From JANQNX01 sp965601665 (GTDB lineage: Bacteria; Pseudomonadota; Gammaproteobacteria; Eutrophobiales; Eutrophobiaceae), in contig OZ271833.1 in the NCBI GenBank assembly GCA_965601665.1, positions 2,480,001 through 2,544,000 of the forward strand: 64,000 nucleotides of DNA, in the 5' to 3' direction. Below are positions 8,615 through 16,271 of this stretch, piece after piece; position 1 is the first letter of the stretch, and every line of letters begins with the position of its first letter. The notes under the pieces are model-generated. The model had not been told where the DNA came from and ran no database searches. It saw nothing but the letters and a program-made list of their open reading frames with translations. The translations under genes were made by a program, and so were the position numbers.

Positions 8615-9628
8615 TTACCATTCAACACAGATCTTTCCAAAATGAGAATTATCAAGTTGATACTCAAAGGCTTCAGCTAAATTCTCATAATTGAATGTTT
8701 GGTCAATAACGGGGTGAATATCATTTGCATCAAGCGCCTTAATATACTCTTGTTGCTGTTTTCGACTGCCAACCAGTAAACCCTGAAGGCGTACTTGTTT
8801 AAACATCATTGATGCAGTTGGAACTACACCTTCAAAACCAGTTAAGACACCAATAAGTGAAATATGTCCTCCCACTTTTACAGCATTAATCGATTGCTCA
8901 AGTGTACCAGGCCCACCAATTTCAATAACGTGATCAACGCCATGTCCATTGGTGATATCCAACACATCGTTTGACCATTCCTGCTTTTTCCGATAGTTGA
9001 TGATTTCGGTCGCACCCAGTTTTTTCGCCTTTTCAAGCTTTTCATCCGAGGAAGAGGTAATGATGACATTGGCGCCAAACATCTTTCCGATTTGCAAGGC
9101 GGCAATAGAGACTCCCCCGGTTCCCATAGTAAGAATGGTATCGCCAGCTTTTAATTTTCCGTCTGACACCAGGGCTCGCCACGCGGTCAAACCGGCTGTT
9201 GTGATGGTTGCAGATTCAGAATGCGTCCAGTTTCCTGGTGCAAGCGTAAACGCATTACCTGGACGAGTGACATACTGCGCGGCCATTCCATCTGCGCCAT
9301 CACCAGGTGTTTGGCTGAAATTACCTGCACTGGTAACAACGGCACCCGATTCCCATTGCGGAAAAAATGTCGAAACAACGTGATCGCCTGCCTTGTATTC
9401 AGTTACCCCGTCGCCAATTTCTTCAATTACTCCCGCGCCATCCGATAACAGGATTCTTCCATCATCTGTTTCCAACGTGCCTATTGCGACCAGGTAGTCA
9501 TGATAGTTGAGAGAGCCGGCATGAATTTTTACTAAAATTTCTCCATGGCTAGGTTTTTTTACCTCACATGCATCGTCTGTATAAATATTTTCCAGGCCTC
9601 CCGGCTTTTTTAGTTTTATTGCTTGCAT
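8615..9628 (-). CDS. MDR-family NAD(P)-dependent dehydrogenase
   Basis: A 337-residue member of the medium-chain dehydrogenase/reductase superfamily. The GroES-like N-terminal domain covers about 1-130, the Rossmann fold about 140-290. The nucleotide-binding region is seen as GDTILTMGTGGVSIAALQIG, and the family stretch GVDHVIEIGGPGTLEQ follows. The usual catalytic Cys-His zinc pair near the start is absent (SLNYHDYLVAIG), which points to a zinc-independent alcohol dehydrogenase or quinone-reductase-like enzyme. A GAGAG ribosome site precedes the ATG. It stands alone between two tRNA-Phe-like fragments. The substrate cannot be told from sequence. Confidence 0.88.
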   Translation of the reverse strand: MQAIKLKKPGGLENIYTDDACEVKKPSHGEILVKIHAGSLNYHDYLVAIGTLETDDGRILLSDGAGVIEEIGDGVTEYKAGDHVVSTFFPQWESGAVVTSAGNFSQTPGDGADGMAAQYVTRPGNAFTLAPGNWTHSESATITTAGLTAWRALVSDGKLKAGDTILTMGTGGVSIAALQIGKMFGANVIITSSSDEKLEKAKKLGATEIINYRKKQEWSNDVLDITNGHGVDHVIEIGGPGTLEQSINAVKVGGHISLIGVLTGFEGVVPTASMMFKQVRLQGLLVGSRKQQQEYIKALDANDIHPVIDQTFNYENLAEAFEYQLDNSHFGKICVEW

Positions 9629-9770
9629 ACTTAATCTCTCATTGCTTACTAATTTTGATTTGCCAATAATTCAGGTGGTCTCATAACCTGAATATATAAT
9701 CTAATTGAATAGTTGATATATCAATCATTTCTTGCCGCATATTTTGGTAATTGAGCTCGGTATTATGATC

Positions 9771-9817
9771 GTCTGAAAATCTCTGTAGCGTAAGTTTGAT
9801 TCTGTCCCTGGCAACCA
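9771..9817 (+). repeat. tRNA-Phe-like 3' fragment, copy C
   Basis: CTGAAAATCTC, AAGTTTGATTC and TGTCCCTGGCAACCA reproduce copy B at 45 aligned positions with about 7 differences, and this copy ends in CCA. The sequence upstream (GAGCTCGGTA at about 9753) may be a rearranged D-arm piece, but a cloverleaf cannot be closed. A 69-codon minus-strand frame over this site (9681-9890) has no protein-like features. The copy lies 78 bases before the beta-barrel gene. Confidence 0.68.
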
Positions 9818-9895
9818 ACTCAACGTTCAAATTAATCAAATCTATGCTATCTTGACTTGACAGGACAGGGGAACTGATATCTGGAATCATTCTAA

Positions 9896-10582
9896 ATGAA
9901 ATTCTCAGTATTACATTCTCTTTTTTTATGTCTTTTTATCTCATACCCACTTCATATCCACGCCTTTGACTATTTCATTTCAATAAAGGGATTAGCCTCT
10001 TTTTCAGAAACTGACGATATTTCAGCAACGGGTTTACCAAACAACGCTGTCACTGGCAACAATAGTAAAGATGAAGTTTTTGGTCTGGGAACATCAATTG
10101 GTATAGAGCGTAACAGCTTTGAGTATGAACTTGAGTATTTGTGGAGATATCGGATCGATAGAGGCTATGTATTTGGCAGCAGACCGAATCCCTTATTCAC
10201 AGGCACAAAGAGCTTTTTCAGTGCCAATACCGGAAGTCATAGCCTCATGGGAAATATCAGGTGGAACTATTTAAATAGTTCAAAATATACTCCTTTCATT
10301 AGTCTGGGAGTAGGTGGTGTTGTACATTATTCCGAAATGGAGTTAAGAGTTCCCGACACTGTCACAACCATAACATCTGCGTTTAATGATAATACTGATA
10401 TGGATTTTACGTGGTCTGCCGGTTTTGGAATATATTATGATTTAACCGGGTCATACACTGTTGGATTAAATTATAGATATACCGATTTGGGCAGTATTGA
10501 TTCAGGTGCTTTTTCAAACGGAGCTTCAGTTTCAGCGGGCGATTTCAGCTCTCATGACATCCTCATCTCCTTTAGTTTTTAG
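9896..10582 (+). CDS. Outer-membrane beta-barrel protein
   Basis: A 228-residue protein with a signal peptide (hydrophobic core LFLCLFISYPL, likely cleavage after HIHA near residue 23). The mature part has alternating strands and aromatic ends such as FEYELEYLWRYRID and YTVGLNYRYTDLG, and the chain ends in ILISFSF with a C-terminal phenylalanine, the usual outer-membrane insertion signal. This fits a small 8-strand OmpA/Opacity-type barrel. No ligand or role can be deduced. It is bounded by tRNA-Phe-like copies C and D. Confidence 0.82.
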   Translation: MKFSVLHSLFLCLFISYPLHIHAFDYFISIKGLASFSETDDISATGLPNNAVTGNNSKDEVFGLGTSIGIERNSFEYELEYLWRYRIDRGYVFGSRPNPLFTGTKSFFSANTGSHSLMGNIRWNYLNSSKYTPFISLGVGGVVHYSEMELRVPDTVTTITSAFNDNTDMDFTWSAGFGIYYDLTGSYTVGLNYRYTDLGSIDSGAFSNGASVSAGDFSSHDILISFSF

Positions 10583-10604
10583 GCTGAAAATCCCTGCACC
10601 AGCA
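10583..10604 (+). repeat. Shortened tRNA-Phe-like fragment, copy D
   Basis: GCTGAAAATCCCTG is followed directly by CACCAGCA. These match the anticodon side and the 3' end of copy B with the T-arm missing, as if deleted internally. It begins on the base after the beta-barrel stop codon. Because the shared sequence is short, chance similarity cannot be excluded. Confidence 0.4.
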
Positions 10605-10819
10605 TATTAAAATAATTCAGCTACAATCATACTAATTATTATAAGTTCAGGGCGTTTTTACCTGCTTGTGACCTGCTTCGTTTATCCAAGATCTTCTTCG
10701 TTATGATTTGATTGTTTTTGCATCTTTCTGTATTTAAGGTAGCCAACAGCACTATCTCTTTTTTATCGTACCGTAGAAATTTTATATTTTTTTAATCTAT
10801 ATCAATAATCAGAAAATAT

Positions 10820-11581
10820 ATGAAAAGAAATATTGTAGCCATTGGTGGCGGTAAGATCATGGTACCGGCAAGTCGAGAACCGCAAACCGCTTTCATTGAT
10901 CGAGCAATCGTCAAACAGGTAAACAGGACAAAACCAACGGTATTGTTCATTCCTACGGCAAGTGAAGATAACCCGGAATATTGTGAAGCGTTCCGTAAAC
11001 ATTATGAACAGGCGCTAGGCTGTGATGTGCAACTATTATTATTGTATCGAGATAGACCCCCGGCCAGGACAATAAAGGCCCTTATCGCTCACAGCGATAT
11101 TATTTATGTTGGTGGAGGCAATACCTTACGTATGATGAAGCTATGGCGTAGGTTAGGCATTGACCGGCATCTCGATAATGCGAGGAAAAGGGGCGCGGTG
11201 TTATGCGGTCTCAGTGCGGGTGCGATTTGCTGGTTTCGGCAAGGGAATAGCGATTCCCGCAAATTCCAGGATGAAAGCAATAAAGCTTTAATCAAGGTGC
11301 GCGGACTGGACTATGCCGATTTATTGATATGTCCACATTATGATGTAGAGAAACATCGTCAGCCTTCGTTAAAAGACATGATGAAAATAACACGAGGTGT
11401 TGCCATTGGTGTAGAAAATTGTGCTGCCTTACACATCAAGGACAATCAATTTCGCATACTGGCGTCAAAAAAGAATAAGAAAGCGTATGCGATATACTGG
11501 ATAAATCGAAAATACGTTAAGCAATCGTTAATAGCAGATGAAAAATGGCGCCCGCTCTCCGAATTGCAAGGTCGGAACTAA
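10820..11581 (+). CDS. S51-type peptidase E-like protein
   Basis: A 253-residue protein of the class I glutamine amidotransferase-like superfamily, closest in layout to peptidase E and cyanophycinase (family S51). Visible marks are VAIGGGKI at the start, PTVLFIPTASEDNPEY, DIIYVGGGNTLRMM, and the nucleophile elbow CGLSAGAICWF with Ser132. A likely catalytic-region histidine lies in ICPHYD. Cytoplasmic peptidase E removes N-terminal Asp from dipeptides. That specificity is not certain here. The gene is single, with AT-rich sequence upstream. Confidence 0.82.
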   Translation: MKRNIVAIGGGKIMVPASREPQTAFIDRAIVKQVNRTKPTVLFIPTASEDNPEYCEAFRKHYEQALGCDVQLLLLYRDRPPARTIKALIAHSDIIYVGGGNTLRMMKLWRRLGIDRHLDNARKRGAVLCGLSAGAICWFRQGNSDSRKFQDESNKALIKVRGLDYADLLICPHYDVEKHRQPSLKDMMKITRGVAIGVENCAALHIKDNQFRILASKKNKKAYAIYWINRKYVKQSLIADEKWRPLSELQGRN

Positions 11582-11907
11582 TGCTCAGGGAGAAGCAATG
11601 TGAGAAATGGTTGCAATTCGTTTCCGCATCCAGGCCAACCGCCCAGCGATAACAAGCTCGTGACGCTCTGGTTTACCCCGGGCAAACTTACGGGTTCTCA
11701 CTTTAATATGGAAAGTATCGCCTTATATATTTTCATGGGTGTAACTACTAACACGCTGCAACAAAAAAACGAAACTGATATAACGGTCATATATAGATGA
11801 CTGTACTTTTTCTGCCAGGACAAGGTAAGAAATTGATGCAGTTGTCATGCTGTTATTGCGCTTCTGTATTATGCTAAATAACAATACAAAACTACTGTGA
11901 TTCAGCC
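11582..11907. other. Intergenic region with imperfect palindrome
   Basis: No convincing gene is seen in these 326 bases. At 11671-11687, GTTTACCC and GGGCAAAC form an imperfect palindrome (7 of 8 pairs, one-base spacer) that could be a dimeric regulator site. A 66-codon open frame at 11600-11800 lacks any protein-like composition. Confidence 0.35.
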
Positions 11908-12675
11908 TTGCATTTTCAACTCTACATCGGTATTGACTATTCCGGCGCCAAGACACCAGAGAGCCGATTGAAAGGACTGCAGGTGTATCGTTGTGACGCG
12001 TCATCGACACCGGTGAAAGAGGTATCGTCAACGCGACCGTTTTCAAGCTGGAACAGAAGAGAAGTAGCTGATTACTGTCAATCCATCATTGACTCGGCTA
12101 ACACCGCCTTAATTGGTATCGACCATGGTTTTTCTTTTCCCCTGAGTTACATGAAACGCTATAACATTAAAAACTGGGACGACTTTTTACAGGACTTTTC
12201 CTGTCACTGGCCTACTTCGGATCCCGGTTCGTCAGTCGAATTATTCAGAGATGACAACGCAAGACAAGGGCAGACTTCAGAATTCAGATTATGCGAGCGG
12301 TGGACAGCGACGGCCAAGAGTGTTTTTCAGTTTGATGTACAAGGCTCTGTGGCAAAATCAACGTTCACTGGCCTGCCATGGCTAAATTGGCTCAGACACA
12401 ACCCGGATAACCGGGAAAAATTGCACTTTTGGCCGTTTGATGGCTTCGGTATTCCAGATAATAAATGTGTGATCGTTGAAGCATATCCGGCAATTTATAA
12501 ACGACGCTATGACAGGGGAAGTCGAACGGCGGATGAACATGATGCCTGGTCTACGGCTGCATGGATGAGAGATAGCGACAGACGTGGTTTTCTCGAGCAG
12601 TATTTTATGCCGCCATTAACAGCAGATGAGAAACTACTTGCCAGCCTGGAAGGCTGGATCCTCGGTGTGTATTAA
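11908..12675 (+). CDS. DUF429-like predicted nuclease
   Basis: A 255-residue protein with the pattern of DUF429, an RNase-H-fold family of unknown function: an acidic start after a short strand (YIGIDYSGAKTP), GIDHGFSFP in the middle, VEAYPAIYKRRY, and a late acidic-histidine motif DEHDAWSTAAWM. The frame opens with TTG at 11908 and no in-frame ATG lies upstream near it, so either TTG is used or the start is unclear. No ribosome site is obvious. It has no operon partner; the next gene runs in the opposite direction. Confidence 0.65.
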   Translation: MHFQLYIGIDYSGAKTPESRLKGLQVYRCDASSTPVKEVSSTRPFSSWNRREVADYCQSIIDSANTALIGIDHGFSFPLSYMKRYNIKNWDDFLQDFSCHWPTSDPGSSVELFRDDNARQGQTSEFRLCERWTATAKSVFQFDVQGSVAKSTFTGLPWLNWLRHNPDNREKLHFWPFDGFGIPDNKCVIVEAYPAIYKRRYDRGSRTADEHDAWSTAAWMRDSDRRGFLEQYFMPPLTADEKLLASLEGWILGVY

Positions 12676-12729
12676 TAATAACTACAACGTTTTAGTGTGC
12701 ATTAATATGACAAGGTTACCAGCGTAGTT

Positions 12730-13410
12730 TTATTTTTTCTTTTTGGTCGCCTTCTGGATGATTGTCTCTATGTTAGTAAGCCTTTTATCAAACTTGTCCA
12801 TGCGTTCCAGTATTGATTCTAAGGCCGATTCAAGATTAACGAATTTCTCCTGCTCTTCTTCCTTGTAGGAAACGATTTCTTTCTTTTTCTTGAGCAGGTT
12901 CAGCGTATCTTCAAGGCTTATATTCTCATCATCAATCTGGTCGCGCAGATCCTGGCTAGTCATTGGCTGGTTCAGTAATTTAACGACCTTGTTTTCGACT
13001 GGCACAACGGCTTGTTCTATATATCTGTTAATGTGGCGTTCGCCCATGTCATAAAATTTCTGGAATTGCCCACCAAAGGCGACAACATCAGTATCAACGA
13101 TGCTGAAGTAGAAAAGCTTTACCCGCACATTGACTTCCTTATGCAGTTCACCCAGGGGCAAATAAAACTTCAGATCTACCTCGGATTGGGTTTTTTGTGT
13201 GATTTGTCTGCCACTGGGATTCAACACCTTTGCAGTCTTGGCGTCTACGATCAGCTGTACACCATCGGGTGAAATATCATGCAGCATGCCATTTAAGTTA
13301 TTGTCGTCGTCTTTTTTTATCGTGGCGAGGCAGTCAACCTTAACGCGAGGATAAGCGCGCTTTTCCTCGTAAAGTTCTCGCAGATTTATGGTTTTTTTCT
13401 GTTCATCCAT
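12730..13410 (-). CDS. PilZ domain protein
   Basis: A 226-residue predicted cytoplasmic c-di-GMP receptor. The PilZ binding signature is complete: R18-AYP-R22 and DISPDG further on. The domain occupies about residues 15-135. The rest is charged and helical (LEDTLNLLKKKKEI, then a coiled-coil-like ERMDKFDKRLTNIETIIQ) and ends in a lysine run. The ATG at 13410 is preferred over one 13 codons upstream because the upstream extension is a hydrophobic stretch not expected in this family. It probably reads out c-di-GMP made by nearby GGDEF proteins. Confidence 0.85.
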   Translation of the reverse strand: MDEQKKTINLRELYEEKRAYPRVKVDCLATIKKDDDNNLNGMLHDISPDGVQLIVDAKTAKVLNPSGRQITQKTQSEVDLKFYLPLGELHKEVNVRVKLFYFSIVDTDVVAFGGQFQKFYDMGERHINRYIEQAVVPVENKVVKLLNQPMTSQDLRDQIDDENISLEDTLNLLKKKKEIVSYKEEEQEKFVNLESALESILERMDKFDKRLTNIETIIQKATKKKK

Positions 13411-13920
13411 GGTAATCAGGCTGATAGTTATCAACAGTACAATTAGCAAATCATTATGTCATGTTAATAACTCATTTTGGATATCACCAGGTAAAGTCCG
13501 CCTGAGTGTTGTATGAAATATCGCGGGACGGTCTGCCGTATTAAACAGTTTTTTTATCAGTAATGCGATAAAGATGAAATTCATATACGCCCCGGCATTA
13601 GTAAGCAGTCCCGTTTGCCAGAACAATGTTAATTGTGCGATGCGGCAATCAAATATATGACGCTTTTGGGAATAGTGAGCCGTTAATTTGACATAAATGT
13701 ACTGGACATAGGTGTTATACAATTCCAAGTCATTGATTTAGTTAACTGTATTTCTTCTTTATTGCGTTGGAATAATCCTTGCTGTTAAAAAGTAAGTGGC
13801 TATTTCATTGCTAGCTATGGCGGTGATGAATCTGCTTAAGTACTGTGTATATTAAGCTGTGGCCAACAAAACAATAACAGCTACAAGTTTAGTAGTACCA
13901 GCATGAGAGATTTGTACCGT
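13411..13920. other. Gene-poor region before HDOD leader
   Basis: No supported gene. An 89-codon minus-strand frame at 13459-13728 lacks recognisable features and is not called. GCTTAA and TTAAGC form a 6-base inverted repeat with a 12-base spacer at about 13834-13857. The structured leader of the next gene begins at 13921. Confidence 0.35.
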
Positions 13921-13996
13921 GTGACCCTGCAGTTCCCGTAGGGAAGGCAGCGTGGTTACGCTATATAACCGGCGTCCGGCTAGTTTTTGGACCCGG
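13921..13996 (+). ncRNA. Structured leader of unknown class before HDOD gene
   Basis: Two strong hairpins are readable. The first, 13921-13959, stacks GTGACC/GGTTAC, CTGC/GCAG and TTCCC/GGGAA around a GTA loop, separated by small bulges. The second, 13969-13996, pairs CCGG/CCGG and GTCC/GGAC with one bulged C and an 11-base loop. No T run follows. The second hairpin ends 7 bases before the first possible HDOD start, so it could cover the ribosome site. The conserved elements of GEMM (c-di-GMP), cobalamin, glycine and fluoride riboswitches are not present. Whether it is a riboswitch, a protein site or an RNA-stability element is unknown. Confidence 0.45.
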
Positions 13997-14003
13997 AAAA
14001 GAT

Positions 14004-14891
14004 ATGTGTCTTTACGGGAATATGCCTATGTTGGCTGATGACTCACAAGCTGCAGTCGAACAAAAGTTGTCCGGTGAAGCCTTGCCGGTACTACCAGCGA
14101 ATACGACTCGACTGTTAAAAAATCTGGCTGACGACGATATTGATATCGAACGCCTGACTCAGACTATAGAGCTGTTTCCTTCTATTTCTGGCCGACTCGT
14201 TGCGCTGGCGAATTCTGCATGGTCTGCGCCCGTAGAAGAAATTACTTCACTGGAAAGGGCAATCGCACGTCTGGGTCTTGCGGTTGTAAAAAGTACCAGC
14301 CTGGCAATGGCCATTGCCTCTCCTTTTGATAAAAACAAGTGTCCTGAATTCGATACTGTCTACTTCTGGTATTGTTCTTTTCTGACTGCCGAAATTGCTA
14401 CCCATATTCATGGTTTGATGCCTGATATGTTGCGACATGATGTAGCAACATTGCGAACTGCCGGGCTCATTCATAACCTGGGCCTGCTATTACTTGCCGA
14501 TAAGTACCCGGTGGTAGTCTCAACTGCTATCAGGCAAAAGCAGGCTGGAGAATATTCTTCCCTTATAGACGCGTTAACTGCTGAGCTTGGTTTTGACTAT
14601 ACTCATGCCGGTCGTTACCTCGCTATCAGTTGGTCTATGCCACCCGTGCTGACAAGGGTCTTGGCATCGTATCCGGATTCAGATTTCAATGGATTATACT
14701 GGGAAGAAGTAAACGCAGTAGGTCTGGCTAATTCCATTGCCCTTGACGTGCAGGACAAACAACAGCGCACTCTGGAAGATCCAAGACTCGTCAGACTTGG
14801 TGTCAGTATTGATGATGTGCAGCAATTGTATGCGCGTTTCGAGATCGAAAAGGAAAATATGCAACAGTTAGCTGAAGAACTATTTTCCTGA
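14004..14891 (+). CDS. HDOD domain protein, second copy
   Basis: A 295-residue HDOD protein similar along its whole length to the one at 5481-6350: LPVLPANTTRLLKNLADDDI, FPSISGRLVALANSAWSAP, RTAGLIHNLGLLLLAD and FDYTHAGRYLAISWSMPP line up with the first copy. Starts at 14004, 14022 and 14028 are all possible. GGGA at 14017-14020 is well spaced for 14028, and alignment with the paralogue also favours the later ones. Unlike the first copy it is not attached to a kinase operon and has its own structured leader. Function as a signalling scaffold is inferred. Confidence 0.86.
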   Translation: MCLYGNMPMLADDSQAAVEQKLSGEALPVLPANTTRLLKNLADDDIDIERLTQTIELFPSISGRLVALANSAWSAPVEEITSLERAIARLGLAVVKSTSLAMAIASPFDKNKCPEFDTVYFWYCSFLTAEIATHIHGLMPDMLRHDVATLRTAGLIHNLGLLLLADKYPVVVSTAIRQKQAGEYSSLIDALTAELGFDYTHAGRYLAISWSMPPVLTRVLASYPDSDFNGLYWEEVNAVGLANSIALDVQDKQQRTLEDPRLVRLGVSIDDVQQLYARFEIEKENMQQLAEELFS

Positions 14892-15020
14892 TTGATTCAG
14901 ACACACTTGAAGACTGGATCATCAACGCCGATAGGCGAATAATAACGTTCAAGGGATGAGGCAAATGACTTTGCCATCGGCAATAATACAACAAACATTG
15001 GCTGGGCTGGGTGTAAAGCG

Positions 15021-16268
15021 GTGAATCAATTTAACCCCGGGGAGATGATCGCCTGTCACGAATGTGACCACCTTCATTACTATGAAGTGATTCCTGTTGG
15101 TGCCAAGGCAAGTTGCCAGTTTTGTGGCAACCTGTTGTATAGGCATGTTGCAGATTCGGTCGATAAGTCACTTGCCCTCTATGTGACAGCATTACTTCTC
15201 TTTATAATTACCAATGCGTTTCCTTTCCTGTCACTGGAACTGGCTGGACGACAGGTCGATAACACTCTCATCTCAAGTGGCATAGCCATGTACCGGTTTG
15301 GTATGGGTGAGTTGGGCTTGCTCATATTTTTTACCAGTATCCTGTTCCCGGCTATCGTAATCAGCGGCAAGTTGTATTTGTTATTTGCTATCAAGCTTAA
15401 ACTCTACCCTCCCTATGCCGGCCAGGTGTATCGCCTGGTAACGGCATTGATGCCATGGAGCCTGGTCGGTGTATTTTTACTTGGTACCTTGATAGCGATA
15501 GTAAAGTTGCAGGACATTGCCAATGTTATCTATGGACCTGCAATGATTGCACTGGCCGTATTGCTACCGGTGTATACATATGCACGTACCAGTTTCGATC
15601 CTGCGCTGCTGTGGTCATTGAGCAAGACCCGGCGAATTGAAAAAGTAGCAGATCTTGATCCTGATACCGTGTTGGTTAATTGCCATACCTGTGGTTATCT
15701 CTGTGCTGAATCACACGACTTTCATCGCTGTCCGCGTTGTTCGACGCCCATGCACCGTCGCAAAAGTAACAGCCTGGAACGTACCTGGGCCCTTTTGCTG
15801 GCATCATTTGTTTTGTTCTTTCCAGCCAATCTTTACCCGGTAATGACGCTCATACGTTTTGGCCAGGGTGAACCCAGCACCATACTGGGAGGAGTAATGA
15901 AACTGATCGAAGCAGGTATGTGGGGCCTGGCAATGATTGTGTTTGTTGCAAGCATCGTTGTCCCGGTATTGAAGCTCGGTATTCTTGCCTTTCTCTGTAT
16001 CAGTGTGTATATGCAGTCAGTCTGGCGACCCCGGGACAGGACTATTCTCTATCGCGTCACCGAGGTAGTTGGCGCCTGGTCAATGGTAGATATTTACCTC
16101 GTCGGATTATTATCAGCACTGGTTAGTCTTGGTTCTCTATCTACTGTGCGTCCCGGAATTGGCGCTATCTTTTTTGCCGCTGTGGTAATAATCACGATGT
16201 TTGCTGCGCAAAGCTTTGATCCGCGTTTGATATGGGATAATGTGCGTAATAAACAAGAACAATCCTGA
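15021..16268 (+). CDS. pqiA: PqiA/LetA-type membrane protein
   Basis: A 415-residue inner-membrane protein of the PqiA family. It has two halves, each led by a zinc-ribbon-like Cys set (CHECDHLHYYEV with CQFC; CHTCGYLCAES with CPRC) and followed by four membrane helices (for example LALYVTALLLFIITNAFPFL and ALLLASFVLFFPANLYPVM). In E. coli, PqiA and LetA partner MCE proteins that span the periplasm and move lipids between membranes. The start is GTG at 15021. The pqiB gene begins 3 bases after the stop, so they form an operon. Confidence 0.9.
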   Translation: MNQFNPGEMIACHECDHLHYYEVIPVGAKASCQFCGNLLYRHVADSVDKSLALYVTALLLFIITNAFPFLSLELAGRQVDNTLISSGIAMYRFGMGELGLLIFFTSILFPAIVISGKLYLLFAIKLKLYPPYAGQVYRLVTALMPWSLVGVFLLGTLIAIVKLQDIANVIYGPAMIALAVLLPVYTYARTSFDPALLWSLSKTRRIEKVADLDPDTVLVNCHTCGYLCAESHDFHRCPRCSTPMHRRKSNSLERTWALLLASFVLFFPANLYPVMTLIRFGQGEPSTILGGVMKLIEAGMWGLAMIVFVASIVVPVLKLGILAFLCISVYMQSVWRPRDRTILYRVTEVVGAWSMVDIYLVGLLSALVSLGSLSTVRPGIGAIFFAAVVIITMFAAQSFDPRLIWDNVRNKQEQS

Positions 16269-16271
16269 TCT

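Noticed and set aside
9681..9890. 69-codon minus-strand open frame
   Set aside because: It runs through tRNA-Phe-like copy C in the antisense direction and has no recognisable features.
11600..11800. 66-codon plus-strand open frame
   Set aside because: No ribosome site, no family resemblance and atypical composition.
13459..13728. 89-codon minus-strand open frame
   Set aside because: Low-complexity AT-rich sequence without motifs or a ribosome site.
13921..13996. GEMM-type c-di-GMP riboswitch
   Set aside because: The GAAA tetraloop and the conserved purine-rich joining segment are absent, although the region is structured.
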